Below are positions 23,951-32,962 of a stretch of 64,000 nt of DNA, piece by piece; within the stretch, counting starts at the first letter, position 1, and every line of letters begins with the position of its first letter. The notes beneath the pieces are model-generated. The model was not told the origin of the DNA. It searched no databases and worked only from the letters and a program-made list of their open reading frames with translations. The DNA is from Natrinema gelatinilyticum (GTDB taxonomy: Archaea > Halobacteriota > Halobacteria > Halobacteriales > Natrialbaceae), in NCBI RefSeq assembly GCF_024266705.1, contig NZ_CP100757.1, positions 620,001 through 684,000 of the forward strand. The letters are read 5' to 3'. Both the position numbers and the translations under genes were made by a program.

Positions 23951-25588
23951 GTGCCGGTTGACGAACGGAAGCCGATTCGTACGCCACTCGAGCCGTCCGT
24001 GGCGGTTTATCGGACCATACTCGAAATCGCTGCCGAGGCGGTTCACAAGGCATCTATCGCAGACGACCGGCTGGAAGACGCTGCGTCAGTCGACGTCGGT
24101 CAGACACCCAACGAGGTCGTGTACACGGAAAACAAACTCGAGTTACGTCGATACGAGTCGCTCACCGAACGGCAACACGACGTCCCGATTCTCGTCGTCT
24201 ATGCGCTGATAAACCGACCGTACGTTCTGGACCTCCAGCCGAACCGGTCGATTGTCCGTCGGTTGCTGGAAGCCGGACACGACGTCTACCTCATCGACTG
24301 GAACGAACCGTCTCGACTCGACCGACGTCTCGGCCTCTCCGATTACGTCGAGCGATACATCGCCAACTGCGTCGACGAAGTCCGAGAGCGGTCCGGACAA
24401 GACGCCATCAACGTCCTCGGATACTGTATGGGAGGGACGTTATCGGTCATGTACGCCGCCCTTCATCCAGAAACGGTGAACGCACTCGCATTGATGGCCA
24501 CGGGACTGTACTTCGCGGACACCGGCGGCGTCCTCGAAGTATGGGGCGATGAGGAGTACTACGATCCGCGCACGGTAACGGATCGATTCGGGAACGTTCC
24601 CGGAGAGTTCCTCGACGTCGGGTTCGCGCTGATGGACCCCGTGGCCAACTACGTCACGAAGTACGTCCATCTGTACGATCGACTCGAAAACGAGGACTTC
24701 CTCAGGAACTTCGCCCGCATGGAGACGTGGCTCTCCGAGAGCGTAGATGTCGCGGGCACGGTCTACGACGAGTTCCTCGAGGACATTTATCAGGACAATC
24801 TCCTGTACCGGAACGAGCTGTCCCTCGATGGGACGCACGTCGACGTCACGAACATCGATATGCCGATACTGCAGATCCTCGGGGAGTACGACCGTCTCGT
24901 CCCGCCGGCGGCGAGCAAACCGTTCAACGATGTCGTCGGCAGTGACGACGTGACGACCATCGAGTATCCGACCGGCCACGTCGGACTCGCGATGTCCGCT
25001 CGGTCTCACCGCGACGTCTGGCCGGAAGTCGCCGAGTGGTTCCTCGACCAATCCGAACGACCCGCACTCGCCGACGTCATCGCTGAGGGAGTCGAGCGCG
25101 CGCTCGACGTCGACGTCGAAACTGACGTGACGGTCGGCGAAGTAGACGAGATCCAGATCGCCATCGCGGACACACAGGGCGAGCGCACGTCCGCCGTGAT
25201 CAGCTACAATACGACGGCTATCGAGACGTTCTTCGAAGACGAACTCGGTATCTCGCTCGGACTCGAGGCCGCATCGGAAGGAATCGCCGTCACCGTCGAG
25301 ACGGCGGACGAAAAGGTGACGACGGTCGTCGAGAACGTCGGCGAGGCCACTCGAGAGGAGATTCGAGAGGCGATCGAAGCGGCCGACGTCGCCGCATCGT
25401 ACGAACTGGACGACATCGACGGAATCGGACCGACGTACACCGAGCGGCTCCGTTCAGGCGGGGTCGATTCCGTCTCGGAGCTCGCCGTCGCCGACGCCGC
25501 TCGAGTTGCGGAGGCAGCGCAGACGAGTGAACGGTTCGCCCGATCGTGGATCGATCACGCGCGGCGTCTGGTCGACAGGGACGGCTAA
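23951..25588 (+). CDS. phaC: Class III poly(3-hydroxyalkanoate) synthase, with helix-hairpin-helix tail
   Basis: A 545-residue protein. Residues 45-365 are the alpha/beta-hydrolase synthase domain, with the lipase-like box GYCMGG (nucleophile C159), D314 in GEYDRLVPP and H343 in TGHVGL. It polymerises (R)-hydroxyacyl-CoA into storage granules. Typical haloarchaeal PhaC ends soon after the hydrolase core; here about 175 extra residues follow. The last part (DDIDGIGPTYTERLRSGGVDSVSELA) resembles a helix-hairpin-helix fold. Class III enzymes need a PhaE partner, and none is adjacent. It starts at GTG 23951. A paralog lies at 29784. Confidence 0.92.
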   Translation: MPVDERKPIRTPLEPSVAVYRTILEIAAEAVHKASIADDRLEDAASVDVGQTPNEVVYTENKLELRRYESLTERQHDVPILVVYALINRPYVLDLQPNRSIVRRLLEAGHDVYLIDWNEPSRLDRRLGLSDYVERYIANCVDEVRERSGQDAINVLGYCMGGTLSVMYAALHPETVNALALMATGLYFADTGGVLEVWGDEEYYDPRTVTDRFGNVPGEFLDVGFALMDPVANYVTKYVHLYDRLENEDFLRNFARMETWLSESVDVAGTVYDEFLEDIYQDNLLYRNELSLDGTHVDVTNIDMPILQILGEYDRLVPPAASKPFNDVVGSDDVTTIEYPTGHVGLAMSARSHRDVWPEVAEWFLDQSERPALADVIAEGVERALDVDVETDVTVGEVDEIQIAIADTQGERTSAVISYNTTAIETFFEDELGISLGLEAASEGIAVTVETADEKVTTVVENVGEATREEIREAIEAADVAASYELDDIDGIGPTYTERLRSGGVDSVSELAVADAARVAEAAQTSERFARSWIDHARRLVDRDG

Positions 25589-25686
25589 GCCCGTCCGTTC
25601 GGTCACCGCCATGGACGGGCGCGAACAGACAGTCACGCTGAACTGACGGTGGACATCGTTATTTCGTCACGGAGAGCAGGAATCGC

Positions 25687-27423
25687 ATGGGATCACTCAG
25701 CCTCGACACCGTCGCAGAGACCGTCCTTCGCCGGCGATACCTGCGTCGAGGCGACGACGGGGCGGTCATCGAGACACCGGACGAACTCTTCCACCGCGTC
25801 GCGGAGAACCTCGCGGCGGCCGAGGCAGACTTCGATGGAGACGTCGAAACGACCCAGAAGCGGTTGTACGATGCCATGAGCGCGTTCGAATTCCTTCCGA
25901 GCTCACCGACGTTGATGAACGCTGGGACGGATCTCCAGCAACTCGCCGCGTGTTTCGTCCTGCCGATCGAGGACTCCATGGAGTCGATCTTCACTGCCGT
26001 CAAGCAGACTGCGCTCATCCATCAGAGCGGCGGCGGGACCGGGTTTTCGTTCTCGAACCTTCGACCCGCAGGAGACGTCGTCCGAAAAACGGGCGGCGTA
26101 GCGTCGGGACCCGTGAGTTTCATGCGGATTTTCGATGCCACCACCGAACAGATCAAACAGGGCGGGCGCCGACGTGGCGCGAACATGGGCGTCCTCGACG
26201 CTACGCATCCGGACATCGAGGACTTCGTCGCAGCGAAAGAAGCGACGGACGCGTTCCGGAATTTTAACCTCTCAGTGGCGACGGACGGAGCGTTCTGGGA
26301 GGCTTACGAGGGTGACACGGCCTACGAGATCGTTAACCCTCGATCGGACGAGGTCGTCCGTCGAGCGGACCCGGCGAAACTCATCGACCGGATCGCCGAG
26401 ATGGCGTGGCAGACCGGTGATCCCGGCGTTCTCTTTCTCGATACGATCAATCGGGGAAATCCGACGCCCCACCTCGGCCGGATCGAAGCGACGAACCCGT
26501 GCGGCGAGGTCCCGCTGCTGCCCTACGAAGCGTGTATACTCGGATCGATCAATCTCGGCGAACACACAGATGGTTCCACCGTCGATTGGGAGAAACTCCG
26601 CGACACCGTCCATCTCGCCGTCCGGGCCCTCGATAACGCGATCGAAATGTCCGAGTTTCCGGTCGCGGCCATCGATGAGACGGTCGCCGAAACTCGCAGA
26701 GTGGGACTCGGCGTCATGGGCTTTCACGACATGCTCGTCGATCTCCGAGTCCCGTACGTCTCTGACGAAGCCGTCGAGCGCGCGTCCGAGCTGATGGTAT
26801 TCATCCAGGACGAGTCACAGGCGGCCTCGCGTCGACTCGCGGACGAGCGCGAACCGTTCCCCCAGTGGGAAAACTCCACGCTCGAGGAACCGATGCGAAA
26901 CGCCACGACCACGAGCATCGCGCCCACCGGGACGATTTCGATGATCGCCGACTGTTCCGCCAGCATCGAACCGATATACAACGTCGCATACACGAAACAC
27001 GTCATGGGCGGATTGGAAATCGTCAACGACCGGTTCGTCGATCTCGCGAAGGACGACGGGTTCTACTCGGAGGCGCTCATGGAAGACCTACACGACAGGA
27101 CGAGCATTCAAGACGTCGAGGAGATTCCGGACGGCGTGAAGCGCCTCTTCCATACCTCCCACGACGTTCCCGCCGCTCACCACCTGCGAATCCAGGCCGC
27201 GTTTCAGGACCACGTCGACAACGCCGTGAGCAAGACCGTCAACATGCCCCGATCGGCGACCGTCGACGACGTCAAAGAAGTGTTCCTCACCGCTCGTGAG
27301 TACGACCTGAAGGGCATCACCGTCTTCCGAAGCGGGGCCAAACCCGAACAGATCCTGGGCGAAAGCCCGCTCAAAGAGGAGTGCGTCGGCGAATGTGATT
27401 ACGTCGGTCCTCGAGGGGAATAG
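25687..27423 (+). CDS. Adenosylcobalamin-dependent (class II) ribonucleotide reductase, short form
   Basis: A 578-residue reductase. It contains PSSPTLMNAG (74-80), the redox cysteines C89 and C283, and NPCGE (270-274) with the thiyl-radical C272. PTGTISMIADCSASIEP is also conserved. The C-terminus ends ECVGECDY, likely the external redox pair. There is no N-terminal ATP-cone and no intein, so dATP inhibition through a cone is not expected. It makes deoxyribonucleotides without oxygen, using B12. It is shorter than the usual haloarchaeal NrdJ and closer in size to accessory enzymes such as mycobacterial NrdZ. It sits among Usp, PHA and DUF2267 genes, so an anoxia or dormancy role is plausible. 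Confidence 0.93.
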   Translation: MGSLSLDTVAETVLRRRYLRRGDDGAVIETPDELFHRVAENLAAAEADFDGDVETTQKRLYDAMSAFEFLPSSPTLMNAGTDLQQLAACFVLPIEDSMESIFTAVKQTALIHQSGGGTGFSFSNLRPAGDVVRKTGGVASGPVSFMRIFDATTEQIKQGGRRRGANMGVLDATHPDIEDFVAAKEATDAFRNFNLSVATDGAFWEAYEGDTAYEIVNPRSDEVVRRADPAKLIDRIAEMAWQTGDPGVLFLDTINRGNPTPHLGRIEATNPCGEVPLLPYEACILGSINLGEHTDGSTVDWEKLRDTVHLAVRALDNAIEMSEFPVAAIDETVAETRRVGLGVMGFHDMLVDLRVPYVSDEAVERASELMVFIQDESQAASRRLADEREPFPQWENSTLEEPMRNATTTSIAPTGTISMIADCSASIEPIYNVAYTKHVMGGLEIVNDRFVDLAKDDGFYSEALMEDLHDRTSIQDVEEIPDGVKRLFHTSHDVPAAHHLRIQAAFQDHVDNAVSKTVNMPRSATVDDVKEVFLTAREYDLKGITVFRSGAKPEQILGESPLKEECVGECDYVGPRGE

Positions 27424-27572
27424 CGTCGACCCCCCCTCGAGCCGCGACGGACGACGATGTGTTCAGAAACAGGACCGGGTCCGCGTCCGATCCAACGAGA
27501 GCCGCAGCGAACGCCGGTCACCGCGTCGTCCGGCATGAAAGCTATTCGGGAGAGTGCGTTGACTGGTTCCTC

Positions 27573-28221
27573 ATGGGACCGATCCTGTTAGCGACCGACG
27601 GAAGCGAATACGCGCGGTCGGCGGCCGAGCGCGCGATCGATCTCGCGGAACGGCGGGAAACGACGCTGTACGTCATTTGCGTGGTGAACCACCTCGGGGT
27701 CACGCCCCGAGGCTTCCCGTGGGTTAGTCGGACACTCCCATCCGACCATCGGGGGGCGGTGGGTTCTGGGAGGAATCATACTACGTGGGGACGGCAGGCG
27801 ATGTTTCGACCGACACTATTGAGCAGTATATCGAGCGAACGGAACACGTTTAGCCGTGCGTGCGGCCTTCACCCTCGGGGTCAAGCCCCGAGGCACTCGG
27901 CCTGCTCCGCCTGTAGACGAACAGAAGTTCGACAGTCTCGCGCTCAGTTCGGCAGCATTGGCGACCGTCTACGCCGAGGATCACGCCGCCGTATGCGTCA
28001 ACGACGTGAAGGACGAGGCAGCGGAGCGCGGCGTTCCCGTCGTGGGGGAGACGCTGCACGGCGTTCCCCACGACGTGATCCTCAAGTACGCAGCCGACGT
28101 TGACGCGGACGTGATCGTCGTCGGTGAGCACGGCGACCATCTGGACCACTTTTCCGGTATCAGAAAGCGGGTCGCCGACCGGAGCGACCGTAAAGTCGAT
28201 GTCGTGAAAGCCGAGATGTAG
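27573..28221 (+). pseudogene. UspA-domain gene interrupted by an IS200/IS605-type remnant
   Basis: The first 39 or so codons (MGPILLATDGSEYARSAAER and RETTLYVICVVN) are a normal Usp N-terminus. After about 230 bp of foreign sequence, the rest of the domain resumes in another frame with SLALSSAALATVYAE and ADVIVVGEHGDHLDHF, ending at 28221. The usual GxxGx9GS loop is degraded in the tail (GDHLDHFSGIRKRV). The gene cannot make one chain. A plus-strand start at 27856 could express the C-terminal half, but it begins within the insert. Confidence 0.75.
27689..27917 (+). mobile_element. Internally deleted IS200/IS605-type element inside the Usp gene
   Basis: Perfect or near-perfect hairpins CCTCGGGGTCACGCCCCGAGG (27692-27712) and its near twin with AAG in the loop (27873-27893) mark the two ends. 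Between them, 27764-27850 encodes FWEESYYVGTAGDVST and DTIEQYIERTEHV, followed by a stop. This looks like the C-terminus of a Y1 (TnpA) transposase. The rest of tnpA is gone. The palindromic ends are the signature of IS200/IS605 elements and related palindrome-associated elements of haloarchaea. It is non-autonomous. Confidence 0.65.
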
Positions 28222-28609
28222 CAGCGAAGTGCGACAGTGCGAGATCGTCGACCGTCCGTCGATCCCTGACCACGTTCACGGAACTATATCGTCCGCGAGA
28301 AGACGACGAACAGCGTCAGGCAGACGCCAGCGATGAAGGCCACGGTCGAGTGTTTCTTCTCGTGTGAACTCGCCTTCAGGAGCAAGTGAGATGCGGAGAT
28401 TTGACGTCCTCCACACGACTACAGTCGTGGGCTTTCTCCTGCACTCCATGTAACCCACGGGGAGAGCGGTCGTCTACTGTTAAGAGACGAATTCGTTTCG
28501 TCACCGTTCTCGTTCGGTATCGTCCATCTCGGGCCCCCAGACCGGGGGGCCACTCCCTCGTGGGGAGGGTTTTATGTCCGTGATTATCGTCCGACAAATG
28601 TGGGAGCAC
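28222..28609. other. Intergenic region with a membrane-protein tail remnant and an IS605-type hairpin
   Basis: On the minus strand, 28405-28284 reads SASHLLLKASSHEKKHSTVA then FIAGVCLTLFVVFSRTI and a stop. It looks like the last membrane helix of a lost gene. Directly beside it, 28408-28432 holds CCACACGACTACAGTCGTGGG, a hairpin typical of IS200/IS605 ends. The element probably cut the gene. No complete gene is present. Confidence 0.4.
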
Positions 28610-29056
28610 ATGAATTTCGACGAATTTACCGGTCAGGTCCAGCACCGACTCGAGCTACCGGGCACCGGAGAGACAGTGCGGGCGATTCGAGCGACACTCA
28701 TGACGCTCGGTGAGCGAATCCCGGCGGGCGCGGCCGAAGACCTCGCCGGGTCGCTCCCGATGGAGATTCAGTGGTACATGACCGGCGCCGTCCAGGACCA
28801 CGGCCAGCGGTTCGACTGGCACGAGTTCGTCGAGCGCGTCACCGAAATCGAGCAGGTCGATCCGCCCAAGGCGGCCTACCACGCTAGAGTCATCATCGAC
28901 CTCGTGAATACACAGGTGGCGCCATCCGATTTTCAACAGCTGCGTGATCAACTCCCGGAAAGTCAGGAGGACGAGAACTGGGGTAAACTATTCGAAATCG
29001 TCGACGCCGGGGGATGGCAGGAGCACGAAGAAGCACCGCCCGAAGACGCGAGCTGA
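28610..29056 (+). CDS. DUF2267-domain protein
   Basis: A 148-residue helical protein starting at the ATG at 28610. The pattern MNFDEFTGQVQHRLELPGTG, then AIRATLMTLGERIPAGAAEDLAGSLP, then FDWHEFVERVTEIEQVD is the DUF2267 repeat, with two related halves. The family is widespread in bacteria and archaea, often beside Usp, Hsp20 and hypoxia genes, and its function is unknown. No catalytic residues are visible, and it is likely a cytoplasmic helical bundle. In-frame upstream starts at 28574 lie in IS-derived sequence and are less likely. Confidence 0.8.
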   Translation: MNFDEFTGQVQHRLELPGTGETVRAIRATLMTLGERIPAGAAEDLAGSLPMEIQWYMTGAVQDHGQRFDWHEFVERVTEIEQVDPPKAAYHARVIIDLVNTQVAPSDFQQLRDQLPESQEDENWGKLFEIVDAGGWQEHEEAPPEDAS

Positions 29057-29099
29057 GAGCGAGGAACAGAACGGGGGACCGGACAGACATCCGGACGCG

Positions 29100-29240
29100 A
29101 CTGGTGGATCGCCTCGGGGTCACGCCCCGATGTATCCTCCTAGACCGCTCGACAAATCCCGGATGTGATAGTCGTCGGTGAGCGAGGCAACCGCCGGCGG
29201 TCCGACCGAGAAAAGATTTGTGACGACGGCCCAGAATGAG
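29100..29240 (+). pseudogene. Second Usp tail fragment next to an IS605-type palindrome
   Basis: Following a third copy of the GCCTCGGGGTCACGCCCCGA hairpin (29111-29130), the frame at 29152-29229 reads PDVIVVGERGNRRRSDREK and stops. This resembles the C-terminal strand and loop of a Usp domain (compare DVIVVGEHGD in the copy ending 28221). The rest of the gene is absent. It looks like debris from duplication or recombination between palindromic elements. Confidence 0.35.
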
Positions 29241-29354
29241 GGAGTCTCGGAACATCGACGGGAGCCACGAGACACCGCTGATCCGTTTCGTCTCGTTCGA
29301 GGTACGACTCCCCATGGACGAGGCGAACGTCCGCCTCTGAACGCGACCCGCCTC

Positions 29355-29543
29355 CTATCCGCTCAGATACTCGCCGAGGTCATCGTGCAGTCTCTGTGCC
29401 TGTTCTTCTGTCAGATCGATGATCGCGTTCCGCCTGTATTCGGGCGGTTTGGATTCCGGCTGCGGGCGAAAGTATCCGTCGAGTTCGAATATTTGCCGCC
29501 CGTCGCGCTCATGGACCCGTAGTTCGATCTCGTCGTACTGCAT
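29355..29543 (-). CDS. Small haloarchaeal conserved hypothetical protein
   Basis: A 62-residue acidic protein: MQYDEIELRVHERDGRQIFE at the start, then PPEYRRNAIIDLTEEQAQRL and a helical end (HDDLGEYLSG). The composition and a plausible beta-beta-alpha pattern support a real gene. No family motif or metal site is seen. It stands between the Usp remnant and the second PHA synthase, in opposite orientation. Confidence 0.6.
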   Translation of the reverse strand: MQYDEIELRVHERDGRQIFELDGYFRPQPESKPPEYRRNAIIDLTEEQAQRLHDDLGEYLSG

Positions 29544-29783
29544 GTCACTGACTACGCGGTAGAGCGCCTAAATCCTTGTCACCGTCTCTACGCCGTGGGG
29601 CGGCGTTCGTCGGCGGAGTAGTGCTGGTCGACGATAGTCGACAAGCGAGTCGCCGTTCGCAGACACCGTTCCGATCGACGAGTTGGGTGGCGTTTCAGTG
29701 GGGCCGGATGGATCGGGGATTCCCCGCGATCGGTCGATAGCGAACCGCTTCGACAGTGGCGAAGGTCAAAGCATCCGCATCAC

Positions 29784-30875
29784 GTGGTGAACCGTACGAT
29801 GCCATTCTTCCCTGCAGACAGTATCAGCGCCGCCCTCGAGACCGGCGTTCGGAAGTCACCATCGCCGCGAGCGAAGCCTCCATTCCTGACCCGCCGATCC
29901 GCCGCAGCGGACGTCGGTCGAACGCCGCACGAGGAGATATACGCCGAAAACAAGCTCAGTCTCGTCCGGTACGACTCGCTCACCGACTGGACACGGGATA
30001 TTCCCGTGGTACTCGTTTCTGCCATCATCAACAGACCGTACATCCTCGACCTCCAGCCGGATCGCAGCGTCGTCCGACGGTTTCTCGAGCGGGGGTTCGA
30101 GGTCTACCTCGTCGACTGGGGTTCCCCGTCCGAACTCGATTCGTCCCTCGGAATCGACGATTACGTGGGTCGATACCTCTCACGCTGCGTCGACGAAGTC
30201 ATCGGGCGCGTCGGCTGCGATTCGATCCACCTCTTTGGCTACTGTACGGGCGGGACGCTGAGTGCGATTTTCGCAGCGCTCTCTCCCCGGCGCGTGCACA
30301 CACTGGGGCTCCTGGCTCCTGTCCTCAACTTCGATGCGGACAAGGGGACTTTTCCGCTCTGGGAGCGAGAGGAGTCTTACAGCCCGAAACGGGTCGCGGA
30401 CGTATACAGAAATGCTCCGGGGACACTACTGACCTTCGAGTTCTCCCTCATCGCGCCGTTCGAATATCACCTCGGGCGGTATCTTCGGCTCTTCGATCGT
30501 CTCGACGACGAGGCGTACGTCGACCACGTTATGCGGCGACTCAGATGGGGATTCGACAGCGTCGACGTTCCCGGCAGACTCTACCGACAGTTTCTCGTCG
30601 ATCTCTATCGGGAGAACAAGCTCCAGACCGGACGGCTGACGGTCGAGGGAAAGAACGTGGACGTCGACGCTATCGATATGCCTATCGTGAACGTCATCGG
30701 GTCGGCAGATCAGTTCATCCCGCCCGAAGCGAGCCTCCCGTTTCTGGACACGACTGCGAGCGAGGACATCCAGGTGATCGAGTTTCCGACCGACCACGTC
30801 GGCCTGTCGGTCGGAAGAGCGTCGCACGAGGACCTCTGGCCACGTGTCTGTGAGTGGTTCGAGGGGCACTCTTAG
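29784..30875 (+). CDS. PhaC-like class III PHA synthase, short paralog
   Basis: A 363-residue alpha/beta-hydrolase with the synthase box GYCTGG (C154), D309 in GSADQFIPP and H338 in TDHVGLS. The flanking INRPYILDLQPDRSVVRRFLE is shared with the larger PhaC at 23951, so the two are paralogs. It lacks the helix-hairpin-helix tail. It starts at GTG 29784; an ATG at 29799 is also possible. It may make polymer with other chain lengths or act on the granule. No PhaE, PhaB or PhaP gene is adjacent. Confidence 0.88.
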   Translation: MVNRTMPFFPADSISAALETGVRKSPSPRAKPPFLTRRSAAADVGRTPHEEIYAENKLSLVRYDSLTDWTRDIPVVLVSAIINRPYILDLQPDRSVVRRFLERGFEVYLVDWGSPSELDSSLGIDDYVGRYLSRCVDEVIGRVGCDSIHLFGYCTGGTLSAIFAALSPRRVHTLGLLAPVLNFDADKGTFPLWEREESYSPKRVADVYRNAPGTLLTFEFSLIAPFEYHLGRYLRLFDRLDDEAYVDHVMRRLRWGFDSVDVPGRLYRQFLVDLYRENKLQTGRLTVEGKNVDVDAIDMPIVNVIGSADQFIPPEASLPFLDTTASEDIQVIEFPTDHVGLSVGRASHEDLWPRVCEWFEGHS

Positions 30876-30932
30876 ACGATTGAGGGCGGAAGAAAGGTGC
30901 GCGATTGGAAACCGGGGGAACAACTGAGATGA

Positions 30933-32639
30933 TCAGGACGATCGCTCCGTCCGCCAGCGGTCGATCGCGTCGGCGATCGGTTCCTCGGGTTTCACGCCGC
31001 CAGCGTTCGCCGCGAGTCCCGTCGTTTCGAACATCTGCACGACATCGGGTTCCGCCCCCGCAAAACGGAGGTCGATTTCGCGCGACTCGAGTTTCTGGTG
31101 GAGTTTCTCGAGCATCTGTGCAGCCTCGAAATCGACCGTCGGCGACGATGTAAGGTCGAAAACGACGAGTTCGACGTCGGAGTCGCGGTTCGCGAGCCGG
31201 TCGAGGAGGTCGGTCCGAACCGTCTCCGCGTTCGCGTAGAACAGTTCGGCTTCGACGCGATAGACGAACACGTCGGAGATGGTCGTCGCCGACCGGGTTA
31301 CGTCGAGCCCGACGAAATCGTTCGTCCCGGCTACCTGACCGAGTTCGTGCGTCGACGGGCGACTGACTCGAGATATCGCGACCAGTAACGAGAGAATGAC
31401 ACCGACGTAGATGCCCCAGAGCATTCCGACCGTGAGGACCCCGAGCAGGGACGCCATCGCGATGGCGAACTCGCTCTTGCTTGCCCGGTACAGTCGCCGG
31501 ATCGCGGTCGTATCGATGAGACCAGAGACGGCGACGATGACGACGGCTGCGAGTATCGTTTCCGGGAGGGTCGTGAACACGTCGGTGAGAAACAGCAGAA
31601 CGACGACGAGAACGAGGACGACGACGGCGTTCGTGAACTGTGTCTTCCCACCGACGGAATCGTTGAGCGCCGACCGCGAGAAACTTCCGCCGACGGGGAA
31701 CCCACCGCCGAGGCCAGCGGCGAGGTTGGCACCGGCGTCGGCCAGCAGTTCCTGATTCGCATCGGTGTCGTAGTCGTGGCGTCTGGCGAAGGTCTGAATC
31801 GCACCGATACCCTCGACGTACGACAGGAGGAACAACGCGGCGGCGATGGGAACGAGAGAACCCAGCGTCGAGAGTTCGGGAACCGCCGGAACCGAAAGCG
31901 AGGGTAGCCCGCTCGGAATCGATCCGACGATGTCGACGCCGCGGGCTTCCAGATCTGTCGCCGACATAACCAGAATAGCGAGGACGACGATGACAAGTGC
32001 GTTCGGGAACCGCGGTAGGTACCGTTCACCGAGGACAAGCAATACGATGCCCGCAACGCCGACGACCAGCGTCTCCGCGTTCATCATCCCGAGATGGGAC
32101 GTGATGTACCATATCCGCCCGAAGAACGATTGCTCGAAGAAGCCCCCCGACACACTGCTCTCGATGCCGAACAGTTTATTGAGCTGTGTGGACATTATGT
32201 ACAAGGCCGCGCCGGCGGAAAACCCCGTGAGAACCGACCCCGAGATGAAGTGAACCAGAAAGCCCAACCGGAGTATCCACGCGACGAACGCGATGACGCC
32301 GACGAGCAGCGTCGTTACGAGTACGAGCGACGCGTACGAGGCGGTGTTCCCGGTGGCGACGTACCCGACGCCACTCGCGACCAGGATCGAAAGCGCCGAG
32401 GTCGGTCCCACGATGAGTTGCCGAGAGGTGCCGAGAAAAAAGTAGGCGATGACTGCCATCAACCCGGCGTACAATCCCGTCTCCGGTGGCAAGTTCGCGA
32501 GCGACGCGTACGCCAAGCCTTCGGGAATGACTGACGCCGCAACGGTAATTCCCGCGACGATGTCCAGACGGAGCCACGAGCTGTCGTACCGCGGAAGCCA
32601 CTCGAGCACCGGGAAGACCGACGAGAACCGTCCTGTCAT
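30933..32639 (-). CDS. SulP-family anion permease with STAS domain
   Basis: A 568-residue protein from the ATG at 32639; an upstream in-frame ATG at 32714 adds a poorly supported leader. The signature LRLDIVAGITVAASVIPEGLAYA opens about 10-14 membrane helices (residues about 25-420). A cytoplasmic STAS domain follows (about 440-555, with VVFDLTSSPTVDFEAAQMLEKL). It transports sulfate, bicarbonate or another anion; the substrate cannot be fixed. A block of 11-bp tandem repeats lies about 100 bp upstream. It converges on the second PHA synthase. Confidence 0.92.
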   Translation of the reverse strand: MTGRFSSVFPVLEWLPRYDSSWLRLDIVAGITVAASVIPEGLAYASLANLPPETGLYAGLMAVIAYFFLGTSRQLIVGPTSALSILVASGVGYVATGNTASYASLVLVTTLLVGVIAFVAWILRLGFLVHFISGSVLTGFSAGAALYIMSTQLNKLFGIESSVSGGFFEQSFFGRIWYITSHLGMMNAETLVVGVAGIVLLVLGERYLPRFPNALVIVVLAILVMSATDLEARGVDIVGSIPSGLPSLSVPAVPELSTLGSLVPIAAALFLLSYVEGIGAIQTFARRHDYDTDANQELLADAGANLAAGLGGGFPVGGSFSRSALNDSVGGKTQFTNAVVVLVLVVVLLFLTDVFTTLPETILAAVVIVAVSGLIDTTAIRRLYRASKSEFAIAMASLLGVLTVGMLWGIYVGVILSLLVAISRVSRPSTHELGQVAGTNDFVGLDVTRSATTISDVFVYRVEAELFYANAETVRTDLLDRLANRDSDVELVVFDLTSSPTVDFEAAQMLEKLHQKLESREIDLRFAGAEPDVVQMFETTGLAANAGGVKPEEPIADAIDRWRTERSS

Positions 32640-32738
32640 TCGTTCCGTGAGGCGTTTCGATGACAACGGAATGCACCCCTCTGGGACGGACGGTTCGACG
32701 GGACAAATACCCATTTCGGACCAGTCACGAATATCATC

Positions 32739-32782
32739 ACGACTGAATTACGACTGAATTACGACTGAATCACGACTGAATC
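32739..32782. repeat. Four tandem copies of an 11-bp unit
   Basis: ACGACTGAATT, ACGACTGAATT, ACGACTGAATC, ACGACTGAATC in succession. The block lies between the SulP gene (minus) and the hypothetical gene at 32963 (plus). It spaces like one helical turn and could be a multimeric regulator site or a slippage tract. Confidence 0.8.
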
Positions 32783-32962
32783 ACGGAGGCCGAACCGAAC
32801 ACGTTACGAGTTGTCGAGACGGCTCGTCCGACGAACGTTACTGCCGTCGGCCTCACGCCTCTGTCGGTAGCACGGAAGAAAAACAGAGAGAACGGAATCG
32901 TTCGGCCGGGTGGGCTCGCGATAGGGTACAGATTAATCGGGCTGGACGGATTGAAGACTCCT

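Noticed and set aside
29756..30853. A 365-codon plus-strand frame overlapping the second PHA synthase
   Set aside because: It is the +1 shadow of the synthase and is rich in Arg/Pro/Ser without motifs.
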